NCBI GenBank assembly: GCA_021234155.1
Contig: JAJEKV010000060.1
Location: forward strand, 6,160,323-6,224,322
Direction: 5' to 3'
DNA: 64,000 bases
From: Isoetes taiwanensis
Lineage: Eukaryota > Streptophyta > Lycopodiopsida > Isoetales > Isoetaceae
A model generated the notes under the pieces. The model worked only from the letters and a program-made list of their open reading frames with translations, was not told the DNA's origin and searched no databases. Positions 32,746 through 42,720 of this stretch are shown in pieces; position 1 is the first letter of the stretch, and each line of letters starts with the position of its first letter. Made by a program: the position numbers and the translations under genes.

Positions 32746-34473
32746 ATCCATAAATCAGTTTATTAGTTATACTAATAACCATGACTGTGGTATTTGAAAA
32801 TGCAGGTAGTATTTCATATTATTAATTATTTTCCTTAAAAATGCTTACAGGAAAAACATGAGGAAATAGCAGATATTTACAAGCAGTGGATGAAGGAGTT
32901 GGTGATCCTTAACTATGACAAATGCAATATCTGTAGCCCTAATGTTGCTGTGCAGACCATATTAGGCTGCATAAAAAATAAGGAGATTCATTCCTTTATT
33001 ACTTTTAAGGAAATGAATTTATGTGACAAAGACATGTCTCCGGTTTCATACCTGGGTTTCAGTGGATGGTTTAGAGTTTTCCAAAGCATGAAGAAACTCA
33101 ACTTTGAGTTCGGGGAATGCAAGAAAATATTGATTGAGCTTTACAACGACATGGGCAGTATTTTATACAAAAGAACCTGCTTGGAAGACGAGGCAGCAAT
33201 CATGTTCATGTCTGGTATGCCTATTTTAGAAAAAGCTAATGATATAGTTCAATCTTTTGACAAGGATGATGAAAACAAGGACCAGGATACTGTGGAGGCA
33301 TTAGCTGAACTTGATGATATGCAGGGCTGTCTTTTCTCGGACAGTGACTTAATTGAAGATGACATGGCAAATTCAGAAGTTGGAAATAAGGAAAATACTG
33401 CCAATACTACTTCTGCCAGTCAAGATGATGAAAAAGTCCCTGTTCTTACACTTTCTAATTCCACTTGTTTTCCTGTTATTACTGAGCAGACAGTGGAATG
33501 CTATGCAGCAGTCCATGACCAAGCTATTTGGAAGAGTCTCAATTTTGGGGCTCTAGCCCCTATGGACATTGACACATGGATTGCATTAGCAGGCATCAAC
33601 AACAATGAAATCAAACAGGCAAAAACTGCCGCACATAAACTGGAGAAAACTTTTGACACTATTGAGGTAAATATTCCTTTCAAGATGGATTTCTTTGAAC
33701 AGGTCTGCATCAAGGATGCACCTATTGTCATTAGCCAAAAAGGCCATATGGCCTTTCCAAATATTTCAAGGAATGATTACTATCTAAAACGTATTTGGAG
33801 AGCACATTGTCCATACTTTAGGTGCCCTTGTGAGAAGGAAAAATTTAACAAGAAGAACAAAGAAGATGCATGTGGTTGTGGCATAATATGGTTTGACCAT
33901 GGAATATGGTATTTACTCAATCATATGGAAATGATTTTACCTGGGGCAGCTCCAATACTCAAAATGGTCACTCTGACCAAACTTCTGAATAAAACAATGA
34001 GGAAAGCAGTCTTAGCGTACATATCATACCTTGAGGTACGCAAGAATATGATTAACATGACCATTGCATATGCAAACAATCCTACAAAGAATCTGAAGAT
34101 GGCATTTGGAAACAATAAAATGGCAGACATAGCTGAAAAAATGATCAGGCCAGTTTCATTCTTGAAAGAGAGGAACTCTGCTAACAGGGCTGCTTATTTT
34201 GAAAAATCATATGCTGGCAGTAGCAGCAGCAAAAACATACAAGTTTCTATGACTGCACCTAAGATGCCACCACGGATTACCAAAGATCCCAAAGGGAGCA
34301 GCATGATTACTGACCAGGCAAGGACGCCTTCTGCAAATACCTCTACCAAGTGTCAAGATGAATATTCAGTCAACAAAAGCTGCAACAAGATCATATCCTT
34401 GGAGGATAATGCACCACTTAAACTTGATTTTGTGGCAGACTCCCAGGAGGGATCTGAAAATATGGATACTTAA
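31526..34473 (+). CDS. Penelope-like element ORF1, predicted three exons
   Basis: Predicted exons 31526-31903, 32291-32446 and 32851-34473 (126, 52 and 540 codons plus stop). All junctions are phase 0: AAG^GTTTGA ... TGCAG^G and CATG^GTAATA ... TTACAG^GAA. The start MGRKKGDLNMATRKR is chosen because sequence upstream differs between the two pseudo-LTRs while the frame is conserved from here. Exon 1 is basic then acidic; exon 3 has an acidic middle, a Cys/His cluster HCPYFRCPCEK ... ACGCGIIWFDHG ... LLNH (33801-33924) that could bind zinc, then a Ser/Lys-rich tail. No known domain is recognised. A role in RNA binding or targeting is inferred only from its place before the RT. Without exon 2 the frame also stays open, so it may be a cassette exon. 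Confidence 0.7.
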
Positions 34474-34642
34474 ATGTGCTCTTTTGGGCAAAGTATTTTG
34501 GAAAATAGATGACAGTCTTTATGACTCTTGCCATTTGGCTTTGGTTCCATGAACCACAAACATTAATGAAAAGTTTTTTGAATCTTATGAGTATACAATA
34601 AGTTCAAATGCTAACTTAGATTTATTTATGTAGGATAAAAAC

Positions 34643-36691
34643 ATGAAGAAAAGGACCATTACTAGAGACATCAATAGATATAGACATCTGAACAGTAATG
34701 GCAAAGAGATGGAATCTCGGATTGTACATATGAAATTTTTATCTAAGGCTCTTGATGCCTTCAACATTAGGAAAATTTTCCACACAGTTCTATATGAAGT
34801 CTTCCAAGAAAGGGGACAGGAACTAGTTGATTGTACAACATTTGCCTGGAAATATGTGGAACAGATCAGAGACAAAGTATACAAACCTTTTATGATTTTC
34901 TCTAGTGAAAGGACCAATAAATGTCCATGTCAGAACCCCAATCTAAGAAAATACATTGACCATAGGATTGGCCACATTCGGACTACACGTTTGGATATTA
35001 TACACAGTCCAAAACTGAAAAAAGCATTTGCATATGGGCTGAACCATATACCAGACCAACCATTGAGTATTCAGGAATTTATGGAAGAATTCAAATCATT
35101 ATGTCAGGAGTTCTTTTGTGTCCACAAATATGACTTACTGGATCTTAATGATCAAGATGTTGATAATATCATTAGCATGCTGGAAAATGCTGCTCATGCA
35201 GAAATAGTTTGTCTCAAAAGCACTCTCCAAACAAAGAGATTTCTATGGCAAGATCTGGATGTTAAAAAGAATTTGGAATGGCTGAACAGAAATCTATATG
35301 TGGCTGGATTGGACAAAGCTGCTAATAATGCTGTCTTTATTTGTCCAAAACATATTGCAGACATGGCCAGATGCAGACTCAACAGTGCTGATTTTCAGAA
35401 ACAGGAAGTAAATGTAGAAGGGATTAAATGCAAATGCTTAACTGAAATAGAAAAGCTCATTGGGACTGTGTATATTAAGAGCAAAAACCTGCCATATCTT
35501 ATGGCTACATACAAGGCTCATAAAGGGGAATACCGGTGGCTTACAAATGCGCACAACACCATATATACAGAAATTGCTGGCATAATCACAAGTATTCTAA
35601 ATGATTTCATTAGGATATGGCCAGAAATATGTTTTAGGATGACGGCCAAATACAGGATTTGGAGTCCAAAAAGGATTAATGCTTGTTGGATTGTAAACTC
35701 GGCATATGACGTGATTCTCAATCTGCCAAATAGAATATACAATGTATTTTCTGCAGACATAATGAAATGCTACGAAAATATCCCCATATTTGGGGAGGAA
35801 GGGATTATTGAAATAATGAATGAAATTGCAGATATGGTATGGGAATTTCAAATGGAAGTTCATAGATGTTTCGATCTGCTTATTAAAACAAAGAATGAAG
35901 AAATGCTATGTAAATGGGCCAGATCCTACAAAGACAAAGAGAATGTCAGCTGGCAGCTAATTACAAGGGAAAAGTTCAAAGAAATGAATGCTTGGCTGTT
36001 GAGCAATTGCCTTCTGCAGATGGGTAAAGAAATATGGAAACAAATCAAAGGTATACCCATGGGATTTGCATGTAGCCCTGCTTGGTGCAATATGTATCTT
36101 GCTTGGTATGAACTGAGATTTATTCTTAATCTTGCACATAAAGGTAGACTTTCGGATATTTACAGGTTTCAAAATGCTGCTAGATACATAGATGATCTCA
36201 ACATTATCAATGGAGACAATGTGATGGAATTCCTTACAATAGGAGCAGAGGTAACAATTTATAACCTGGATTTTCTTAGTATAAAGGATGAAACGGAGTA
36301 TCTACATAACAGGAAAGTGGATAAGGATATTGGCAGCAAATGCAATTTTCTCAACATCACAATCAAGGGGGGACTGTTCTCTTTAACAAGATATGATAAA
36401 AGGTCAAATCTGCCATTTAGTGTGAATAAATTCATAAGTGCAAACAGTTGTAGGCCTTATAAACAGGCCTCAAAAGTCATCATATCGCAAATCATGCCAT
36501 ATGTGTATGCACATTCTGAGGTTGTTACTGCTGCACAAGACATACATGGACTAATTGATGCCTTTGCCAACAAAGGGTTTGGAAAGTTAAAGATTACAAA
36601 CCTGGTTCTGAAAGTACTGCAGGAAGAAGAATTCCCTGGAACATTGTATGCAATTAAGGACATGATCAAGCTTTTAAAAGATTCAATATAA
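34643..36691 (+). CDS. Penelope-like reverse transcriptase, 682 codons, no GIY-YIG
   Basis: Uninterrupted ORF. N-terminal region with DKAANNAVFICPKHIADMA (about 226-244; compare the ADKG block of Penelope-like elements). RT blocks: MATYKAHKGEYRW and NTIYTEIAG (about 285-312), motif A FSADIMKCYENIPI with Asp372, motif B GIPMGFACSPAWCNMYLAWY (470-489), motif C RYIDD with Asp517 and Asp518, then CNFLNITIKGGLFSLTRYDK and NKFISANSCRPYKQASK, matching the FLD..., YRKP... and HP...K blocks after the palm in this class. Only about 165 residues follow motif C, enough for a thumb but not for a GIY-YIG nuclease. The ATG follows a TTTATTTATGTAG^G acceptor-like site, so splicing from upstream is possible. 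A domesticated RT-related (rvt) gene is the alternative, but the flanking repeats argue for an element. Confidence 0.88.
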   Translation: MKKRTITRDINRYRHLNSNGKEMESRIVHMKFLSKALDAFNIRKIFHTVLYEVFQERGQELVDCTTFAWKYVEQIRDKVYKPFMIFSSERTNKCPCQNPNLRKYIDHRIGHIRTTRLDIIHSPKLKKAFAYGLNHIPDQPLSIQEFMEEFKSLCQEFFCVHKYDLLDLNDQDVDNIISMLENAAHAEIVCLKSTLQTKRFLWQDLDVKKNLEWLNRNLYVAGLDKAANNAVFICPKHIADMARCRLNSADFQKQEVNVEGIKCKCLTEIEKLIGTVYIKSKNLPYLMATYKAHKGEYRWLTNAHNTIYTEIAGIITSILNDFIRIWPEICFRMTAKYRIWSPKRINACWIVNSAYDVILNLPNRIYNVFSADIMKCYENIPIFGEEGIIEIMNEIADMVWEFQMEVHRCFDLLIKTKNEEMLCKWARSYKDKENVSWQLITREKFKEMNAWLLSNCLLQMGKEIWKQIKGIPMGFACSPAWCNMYLAWYELRFILNLAHKGRLSDIYRFQNAARYIDDLNIINGDNVMEFLTIGAEVTIYNLDFLSIKDETEYLHNRKVDKDIGSKCNFLNITIKGGLFSLTRYDKRSNLPFSVNKFISANSCRPYKQASKVIISQIMPYVYAHSEVVTAAQDIHGLIDAFANKGFGKLKITNLVLKVLQEEEFPGTLYAIKDMIKLLKDSI

Positions 36692-36769
36692 TTTCTCTTT
36701 TATCAATTGTATTGGAAGTATTGAAGAAGAATAAAGAGTAGAAAGGCATAGGAAGGGTAGGGTCTTGTG

Positions 36770-36840
36770 AGACAACAAGGCCCTACTCTCCTTGTTGTCT
36801 ACAAAAGATTATCCTGACCCACCCACTCCTACGGTAGGAG
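36770..36840 (+). other. Two hairpins between RT stop and pseudo-LTR B
   Basis: 36770-36780 (AGACAACAAGG) pairs perfectly with 36790-36800 (CCTTGTTGTCT) around a 9-nt loop. 36826-36831 (CTCCTA) pairs with 36835-36840 (TAGGAG) around CGG. They lie in the short 3' untranslated region and could serve as an RT recognition structure or processing signal. This is inference only; no hammerhead core (CTGATGA ... GAAA) was seen. Confidence 0.55.
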
Positions 36841-36856
36841 GCAGGATGTTAAAAGC

Positions 36857-38898
36857 ATGGAGAGCAACTTACAGGAATATGAAGATGACAATTCAACCAA
36901 TAAATATTCATGATGGCCGCATTTGGATGCAGATAAGCAACATAGATTGTACATACTTGCAATGCCATAAGGGTGGGCAACTTACAGGAACAAGAAGATG
37001 GGGCTGCAATAATGAAAGGTGTATGATATATAGATGTAATGATGATGTTAAGAGTATTCTAAGAAATGGATAAGCACAATATTGATACTAGGGATAAAGG
37101 ATAAATTAACCCAATACAAAATTAAGGTGGTCATTGAAGCGTAATATGAAGGTGTATGATATATAGGTAGTTTTATCTAAAGTTGGCAGCCGATTGGGAA
37201 CTTGGTTGGAACATTGGCAAATAACACAAGATGGTTGGATACAAGGGTAAAATTAGCATGGGGCTAACATACCCGCAAGTAAGGATGGTTGTGGCATCAA
37301 AGCATAGGGGCTGGTGAAACCATGGGCACTAATATTATCGGCAAATGTAACGAAAATAAAAAACAATGCAAAAGACAATGGTTCTAACTATTAGCAATTG
37401 CAATATTAGGTTTTTTGGATTACAGATGAAGGCGACATCGTGAATGGAATAAACAGATAACTAAAACTTACAGGTGAAATCATGAGGACGACTGGAGGAG
37501 ATGCATGCATGAGCCGTAGCAGACCAGACTGCCGGATATTGCTGGAAAAAGGTATGACGAGGCAATCTTTTAGGACTGTCGGTAGCATGAACAGGTTATT
37601 TGCTGGTAGTGTTCTTAAGTTTTGCTTTTATAGACAGTAAGGCATTGCGCAGAATTAGAGCTCTCCTATGCCGGATCATTCTGGCCCTAATATGGGCAGA
37701 AAGAAGGGAGATCTTAACATGGCTACAAGAAAGAGAATTGCTGAGGAGAAGCAGAAATCCTCTGGCAATAAGAAGATCTTTCAATATAGATCTTCTGCTG
37801 TTCCTTCCAAATGCAATAATACTGGGCAGAGGAATGTTGATATTGAAGGTAGTAGGATGGAGAAGGAAGTGGTTGAACCCAATAGCAATCTCATTCCTAA
37901 GGCCATGGAGGAGTCTTCTGGGATTGACAAAGCAGTAAAGATAGGTGCAGATCTGGACAAAGCAGACAGTATGGTGGATAGCATGGAGTTTACATACAAT
38001 AACAAGATGGCAAGCAGATCTGAAGACATCAACATGGAGAAAACAAACATGAAGGGACGTCCAACAAAGGTTTGATCTAGAATTATATGTAGTGGCTGAG
38101 TAGACAGAATTAAATGTATATAAATCTTGTAGATCCTGCAGCTTTTAGTAATAATCTGCTGAGGCATGGGCCTAATTTAGAGTTATCTACTAATGATGCA
38201 AGACTGATGCAAAGCATGCATAGGACATGAGATGGCGATAAATTGAGAAAGATTTTAAGTAGATGTGTTGGTAAGATAATAAGTTTCATAGCAAGCTTTA
38301 AGAATAATTTAGATATGTATAATCTGGCATTATGGCATGAATGCAGGCAGGGTGAAGGGGGAAGACCTCAAAGAAACTTATGACACCTGCTAGTAGCTTA
38401 GGCTTTTACCCATTTCCATGGCTAACTGTCCTTTGATTTTACTGCAGGTAACAGGTTTCTTTGCTCCTTGTTTCGTATTCTTTTATGGACTTGGAACTTG
38501 AAGATGATTTCTCAATTGTTAAAGCAGCAACATATGGCTATATGTTTCAGAAAATTGCTACTAAAACTTGTAAGACAGTAGTATCATGCTGGTATATCAG
38601 ACCTCTCATGGTAATAAATGACTTCTACGCTAAATTTATAGTGTTACAATGGAACATATAATATGTAATGCATTTCTTATTCGTATTGATGAGACAATAC
38701 GTCTATTAAATATGTATTGTTGTTTTTTAATATGAAGATGGGTTCAAGATTTAAAAACTGTGTTTATCATGAATACCAAGTCTTGGCCTGAACATAAGGC
38801 TACCTGGTTATGTTCAGGACTGCTAATTGAACTTTCTTGTTTACTTTCTAAGGTTGCAAGGAAGTTGTAGTCTGTTCTAGTTTTCTGGAGCAGATTAG

Positions 38899-38909
<11 letters not shown>
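36857..38909 (+). repeat. Pseudo-LTR B of Penelope-like element
   Basis: Direct repeat of 30648-32745, stopping in the GGTTTTTTT present at 32737-32745, where a LINE poly(T) tract of 30 starts (38903-38932). It is truncated there, or interrupted by the LINE. The sequence that should follow (ATCCATAAATCAG) was not found on the far side of the LINE. Confidence 0.93.
37692..38610 (+). pseudogene. ORF1 exons 1 and 2 duplicated in pseudo-LTR B
   Basis: 37692-38069 is the second copy of exon 1 (378 nt, open) and 38455-38610 of putative exon 2 (156 nt, open). Splice-site dinucleotides (AAG^GTTTGA, AACAG^GTT, CATG^GTAATA) and phase are conserved. No downstream exon 3 follows because the unit is cut at 38909, so this copy cannot make full ORF1. 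Equal length and an open frame in both copies support the exon model. Confidence 0.75.
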
Positions 38910-38933
<24 letters not shown>

Positions 38934-40850
38934 AAGGTAAGAAATTTTTTATATTAAACAGATAGGAAGAATTACAACATATGGCCTCTCACAGACCAGA
39001 TAAAGTTTAAGCACAGAGATCCCATATGGATCAGATCTCATATCCGTAGCTTCTGTACTAATGTGCTTTACTCAACCTCTTCTTCTATCCATCCAGTACT
39101 ACATGATAAATACCAATCTTCCCAGCTAGATAGAGTACTATAGGAGCCCAATACAAACTTTCCAAAGGCTGCAGATAAATCTTTACTGCTCAAAAGAAAA
39201 CCTCTTGCAAGAGTGGAGAAGAAGAGGGAAGAAGTGAAGAGTAATATGAGTAGCCTGCCACGCTGCTCAAAGAAGCTGCACATGCTTCCACAATTTGAAC
39301 AAAACCTGCAATTTCATCAACCACTAAACTTGACAAGCTGATGTATGACACCATAAGAGAAGCTGCATTGTCGGGATATGAATAGTTAGCCTGTAATTAG
39401 CTAGACACAAAGCCCAGCCACCAAACTTCTCCTCTCTGAAGTCCGGCTCAAGATATATAAGCGTCATCCTATTCAGAAATTCCCTAGCTCGGCATCTCAA
39501 ATGGTCCCATATATTATGGAAACTGTAAATTTTAGATCAAAGCACTCTATTCTTTCCCAAGAATTCTGCTTCAAACCTTTCTGCTAGAAAGAAAGAGCAA
39601 GAGGAAAGGGAGAAGACCAAATGTGAAAGAACCTGATAATTAAAATTTGAAACTGCAAGAAACTGGAACTGCACCACTATCTAGATCTGCCTAGAAATTT
39701 ACTCCATCTTATAGCCATCCACGCCTTTTCGATGTGATTTTGCTTGGAGGGAAAAGCATCCAGGCAAAACATAATGCCTCGAAGAAGCAGAAGAGAAATT
39801 GCCACGTTAGAGGCTTACCGGCAAGAAACTAGAAGAACTGCCCTGATGCTGCTTCAAAATCCTGACTTCAAAAGAAAACCAAATTCCTCCAGCAAACTGG
39901 CCGATTCCCTGCTAGCACCTAAAGATCTTGGAAGGAAAGCCCCTCGTCAACAGCAGTGCCGGATTTGGAGAACAGGGGCAGCGGCCTGTCTCCAGAACTG
40001 CCCTAGCCTGGCGCCCACGTCCGCATTTTCCAAGGTATATCTTTGTAACTTCCTCCAAGTATTTGGATAAATTGCCAAAAGCACTTGTTGACTTGATAGT
40101 GAGACTTCAAAAAGAGAGAACAATCCCATACATATCTAAGGTGGCCACACATGAAAAATCAATGCTTAATGGCCTCAGAACTGCGTATATACTGGACATA
40201 GATCTGATATTCTAGGGCCAACCTCTTAAGCACATGAACCCGAAGACATCTGTGAAGAATCTGCCACCAAGTACTGCCACTTTAGGATGAAATAGCTTAC
40301 CTAATGCCCAAGTCCACATCTGCAACCATTATGAGGAGGGAATTGAAAGGGCTTAGTATCAAGCAGCATTTTATAAATAGAGTTCACAAATCTGCATTTC
40401 TTAACCTCGTAATGACACACCCATACCAAATATCTCCTTGTTGTGGCAGAATAGGCTGTAGATAATCAACAACTGTCTGCCAAAGAGCTCTGTCCCATCG
40501 CCCAAACAAAAGCGTTAACTGAAAAGCCTCCCAAGTAATATTATGCTGCAATGGTTGAGACTCCAGTCATTTTCCAATATCTTTGAGTCAATAGATGCAC
40601 AATAAGGCAAAGTGGTGCATTGTCACCCAGGGGAATCCACCAACAAGGTGCAGTCAGTTAAGCACACGCGGTTGGGTTGATGTAAAATAAAATTTTGACT
40701 GTACACCAGGGACAATCCCATTAAAAAGGGAGAAGCATTGGGATAAGGCTGCAAATCATAGATTTGGGCAAAAGTATACTGGTGGGTATCAAAAGCAGGT
40801 GTCCGGACACATGCTGACAGCACTCATATAGCACCCCATATGGCAGCTTG
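38903..40850 (-). mobile_element. 5'-truncated LINE, minus strand, with poly(A)
   Basis: On the minus strand the element ends TCTGTTTAATATAAAAAATT ... TTCTTACCTTC then 30 A (T-run 38903-38932). Coding remnants, in several frames: FAQIYDLQPYPNASPFLMGL (about 40760-40700), matching FHTLQPFPSASPFLRGL of the LINE at 28.6 kb; GRWDRALWQTVVDYLQPIL (about 40500); the zinc-knuckle approach WWQILHRCLRVHVLKRL (about 40270); and CLDAFPSKQNHIEKAWMAI near 39750. It is the same general LINE type as 24.4-29.7 kb. The 5' end is truncated near 40850. Confidence 0.75.
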
Positions 40851-41441
40851 TTTAAGGTGTTACTGGTACTAGCACATGGTAATTAGGTAATCAATAGAAA
40901 TATGTAACAACTCCAACTAATAACAAGTGGAATACTATGATAGAATAGTACATCCAGGGTGCTGATCTAAGTGCTGGGGCCGCGTTTTTTTGATACCCAC
41001 TAGCATACTTTTGCCCATTTGCATTGTGACATGAAGCAATGCTTAGCAGCATCTAGAAGCAGGGATGTTTGTATTTCATTTGAATACTTATGCCATTAGA
41101 AAATTGTTTGTATTGGATGATCTACACGTTCAGTTAAAGTTTTGGAATATGAAATACATAGACATCTCGAGAATACGCAATAGGGAGATTTGAACCTCTA
41201 CCAAAATAATTCAATATCCTTTTGAAAATGCTTTAACTAATGCAACAACGAGCTAACATGCTTATTTTTTAAATTGAACCTATTTTTTTTTTTTTTTTTT
41301 TTTTTAATGATAACACAATCAATTGTTTTATGGGTATGATCTATGGTGATTTATGCATCCATATTAAACCCCTTAAAACCTCCAGTTATTGTGACATATA
41401 TGGATAAATATGTGAAAGGAAGGCGGTTGAAATTATTTCAC
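40851..41441. other. AT-rich stretch with poly(T) and SINE-like scrap
   Basis: No gene. A 23-bp T-run at 41283-41305 marks a possible retroposon tail on the minus strand. On the minus strand at 41265-41175, TTAGCTCGTTG is followed about 60 nt later by GGTAGAGGTTCAAATCTCC. This resembles tRNA A- and B-box promoter elements and suggests a decayed tRNA-derived SINE. Confidence 0.35.
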
Positions 41442-41825
41442 AATTAAAATCCCCTTGAAACCCCTTTTGGTTTGGGTACATATTCGCACACTCCAGGCAT
41501 CGAGAGCTATTGGATGGAAATATTTGCCAGTTATTCCTAGATCTAGACCGTAGATAGTAATCCTCATTTCTGGCATATGCTTATAAATTTTGGTATACTG
41601 TATAACGAGGTTTGCAAAATACTATAAATTTTGAGCCAATGTATTTAATGGTGTTGATTTTATACATGTATTATATGGTTTTAGAGAGTACAAAAGGGGT
41701 TCTCATTGTCATACGTCAACCCCTGTTATAGTTTTAGAGAGTACAAAAGGGGTTCTCATTGTCATACGTCAACCCCTGTGCGAATATGCACCAAACCAAA
41801 GGGGATTTCAGGCGGATTTTAATTA
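41442..41825. mobile_element. MITE-like inverted-repeat element
   Basis: The left end AATTAAAATCCCCTTGAAAC ... GGTTTGGGTACATATTCGCA (41442-41491) is inverted at the right end (41777-41825; TGCGAATATGCACCAAACCA ... GGATTTTAATT), about 48 bp imperfect. The interior has no coding capacity and includes a 53-bp tandem duplication. Target-site duplication is unclear, so the superfamily is not assigned. Confidence 0.6.
41678..41779 (+). repeat. 53-bp tandem duplication
   Basis: GTTTTAGAGAGTACAAAAGG ... CATACGTCAACCCCTGT occurs at 41678-41730 and again from 41731, essentially identical, inside the MITE-like element. Confidence 0.93.
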
Positions 41826-42411
41826 AAAAATGTCGGACGTAATGGCTTGTGTTCAAATGATTCAAAAGTTTTGGGCTTCTTCAGGGCCCTTTAAGAAATG
41901 GCCCCAGAGAAAGAGAATAACTATAGAAATACAATAATAAGGGATCATAAATCACAAAAAATTAGATTATAATTATTTTTTCAATTTAATAGGTGAAACT
42001 ATTGTAATGAACATAAGCAATTGCATGAGCATCGTAGAGATAAACAATTTTCAGAGCATGATATAGGTATCAATGGGGGCATATGTGCATGACATATGTA
42101 TCAATGGGAGCATATGTGCAATCTCTTGAGTTTGTAGGAGTCCCAATTGAACTGTTTGATACCGATAAAGAACAATAAAGGAGAGACCCATACACTAAAA
42201 AACACACATTTATTGAAAGAACTCAAATAAAGCATATCTCTAGCATTCACAATATCTCAAAGCCATAGTCCAAGTATAGTAGGGTTCCATGAATGCCATA
42301 ATCAATAACTAATATATTTTGCAGATAATGGATAATATATCACATAATAAATTATCAGCTTAAAATATTATATTTAAGCTTCTGCAGTTTGTTGGAGATA
42401 CTTATTGTATC

Positions 42412-42485
42412 TCCCTAGGGATTTGAACCCTAGACAACTCCATGAGAATCATTGGAGCATAATGTTAAACTAACCTACAATGTTT
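42412..42485 (-). repeat. tRNA-derived SINE-like scrap
   Basis: The minus strand contains a perfect T-arm shape, TAGGG TTCAAAT CCCTA, preceded by GGTTAGTTTAAC (A-box-like) and a CTCCA/TGGAG stem with a 10-nt loop. The anticodon loop is too long and the acceptor stem does not pair, so this is not a functional tRNA. A SINE or tRNA pseudogene is more likely. Confidence 0.35.
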
Positions 42486-42530
42486 TTGAAGAATTTAAAT
42501 AAGCCAAGTTCCCGAATCCACCAAAGGAGC

Positions 42531-42720
42531 TTGACTTGGACATTCAGAGTAAACACATCCAGTGTAAGTGCAAATTTAGCACGAAACTATCTGTCTTTAT
42601 GAACAAACTGTATGTGCATGTACATTGACTTGGACATTCAGAGTAAACACATCCAGTGTAAGTGCAAATTTGGCACGAAACTATCTGTCTTTATGAACAA
42701 ACTGTATATGTGCATGTACA
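42531..42720 (+). repeat. 94-bp tandem duplication
   Basis: TTGACTTGGACATTCAGAGT ... ACTGTATGTGCATGTACA occurs at 42531-42624 and again at 42625-42720, with a one-base substitution (TTTAGC/TTTGGC) and a 2-bp insertion (GTATGTG/GTATATGTG). This implies recent replication slippage or unequal exchange. Confidence 0.95.

Larger units (their letters stand above)
30648..38909 (+). mobile_element. Penelope-like retroelement (no GIY-YIG seen) with direct terminal repeats
   Basis: Layout: direct repeat A (30648-32745), unique central region with the main ORF1 exon and the RT ORF (32746-36856), direct repeat B (36857-38909). Repeat B ends where a LINE poly(T) begins. Direct repeats made by head-to-tail copies (pseudo-LTRs) and introns kept in the genomic copy are known traits of Penelope-like elements. 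The RT motifs fit this class, and no integrase, protease, RNase H, GIY-YIG or poly(A)-type end is present. ORF1 starts inside repeat A, so repeat B carries only its first exons, as expected if B is the 5' part of a second, truncated tandem unit. Both main ORFs are open, which suggests recent activity. Confidence 0.85.

Noticed and set aside
31904-32850. Separate small genes within the Penelope-like pseudo-LTR (for example the ORFs from 31499 and 32285)
   Set aside because: Their frames fit better as exons of ORF1: junctions are phase 0 with GT-AG, and the extended N-termini differ between the two pseudo-LTR copies.
34643-36691. Telomerase reverse transcriptase
   Set aside because: The protein is too short, TERT N-terminal RNA-binding motifs were not seen, and the post-palm blocks and flanking direct repeats match Penelope-like elements.
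30648-38909. Long terminal repeats of an ordinary LTR retrotransposon
   Set aside because: The repeats lack TG...CA ends, primer-binding site and polypurine tract. No protease, RNase H or integrase is present, the RT is Penelope-like, and an ORF starts inside the repeat.
30648-38909. Hammerhead ribozyme in the pseudo-LTRs, as reported for some Penelope-like elements
   Set aside because: No CTGATGA ... GAAA core was found by eye on either strand; CTGATGC near 32038 lacks the rest. A covariance search could still find a divergent one.
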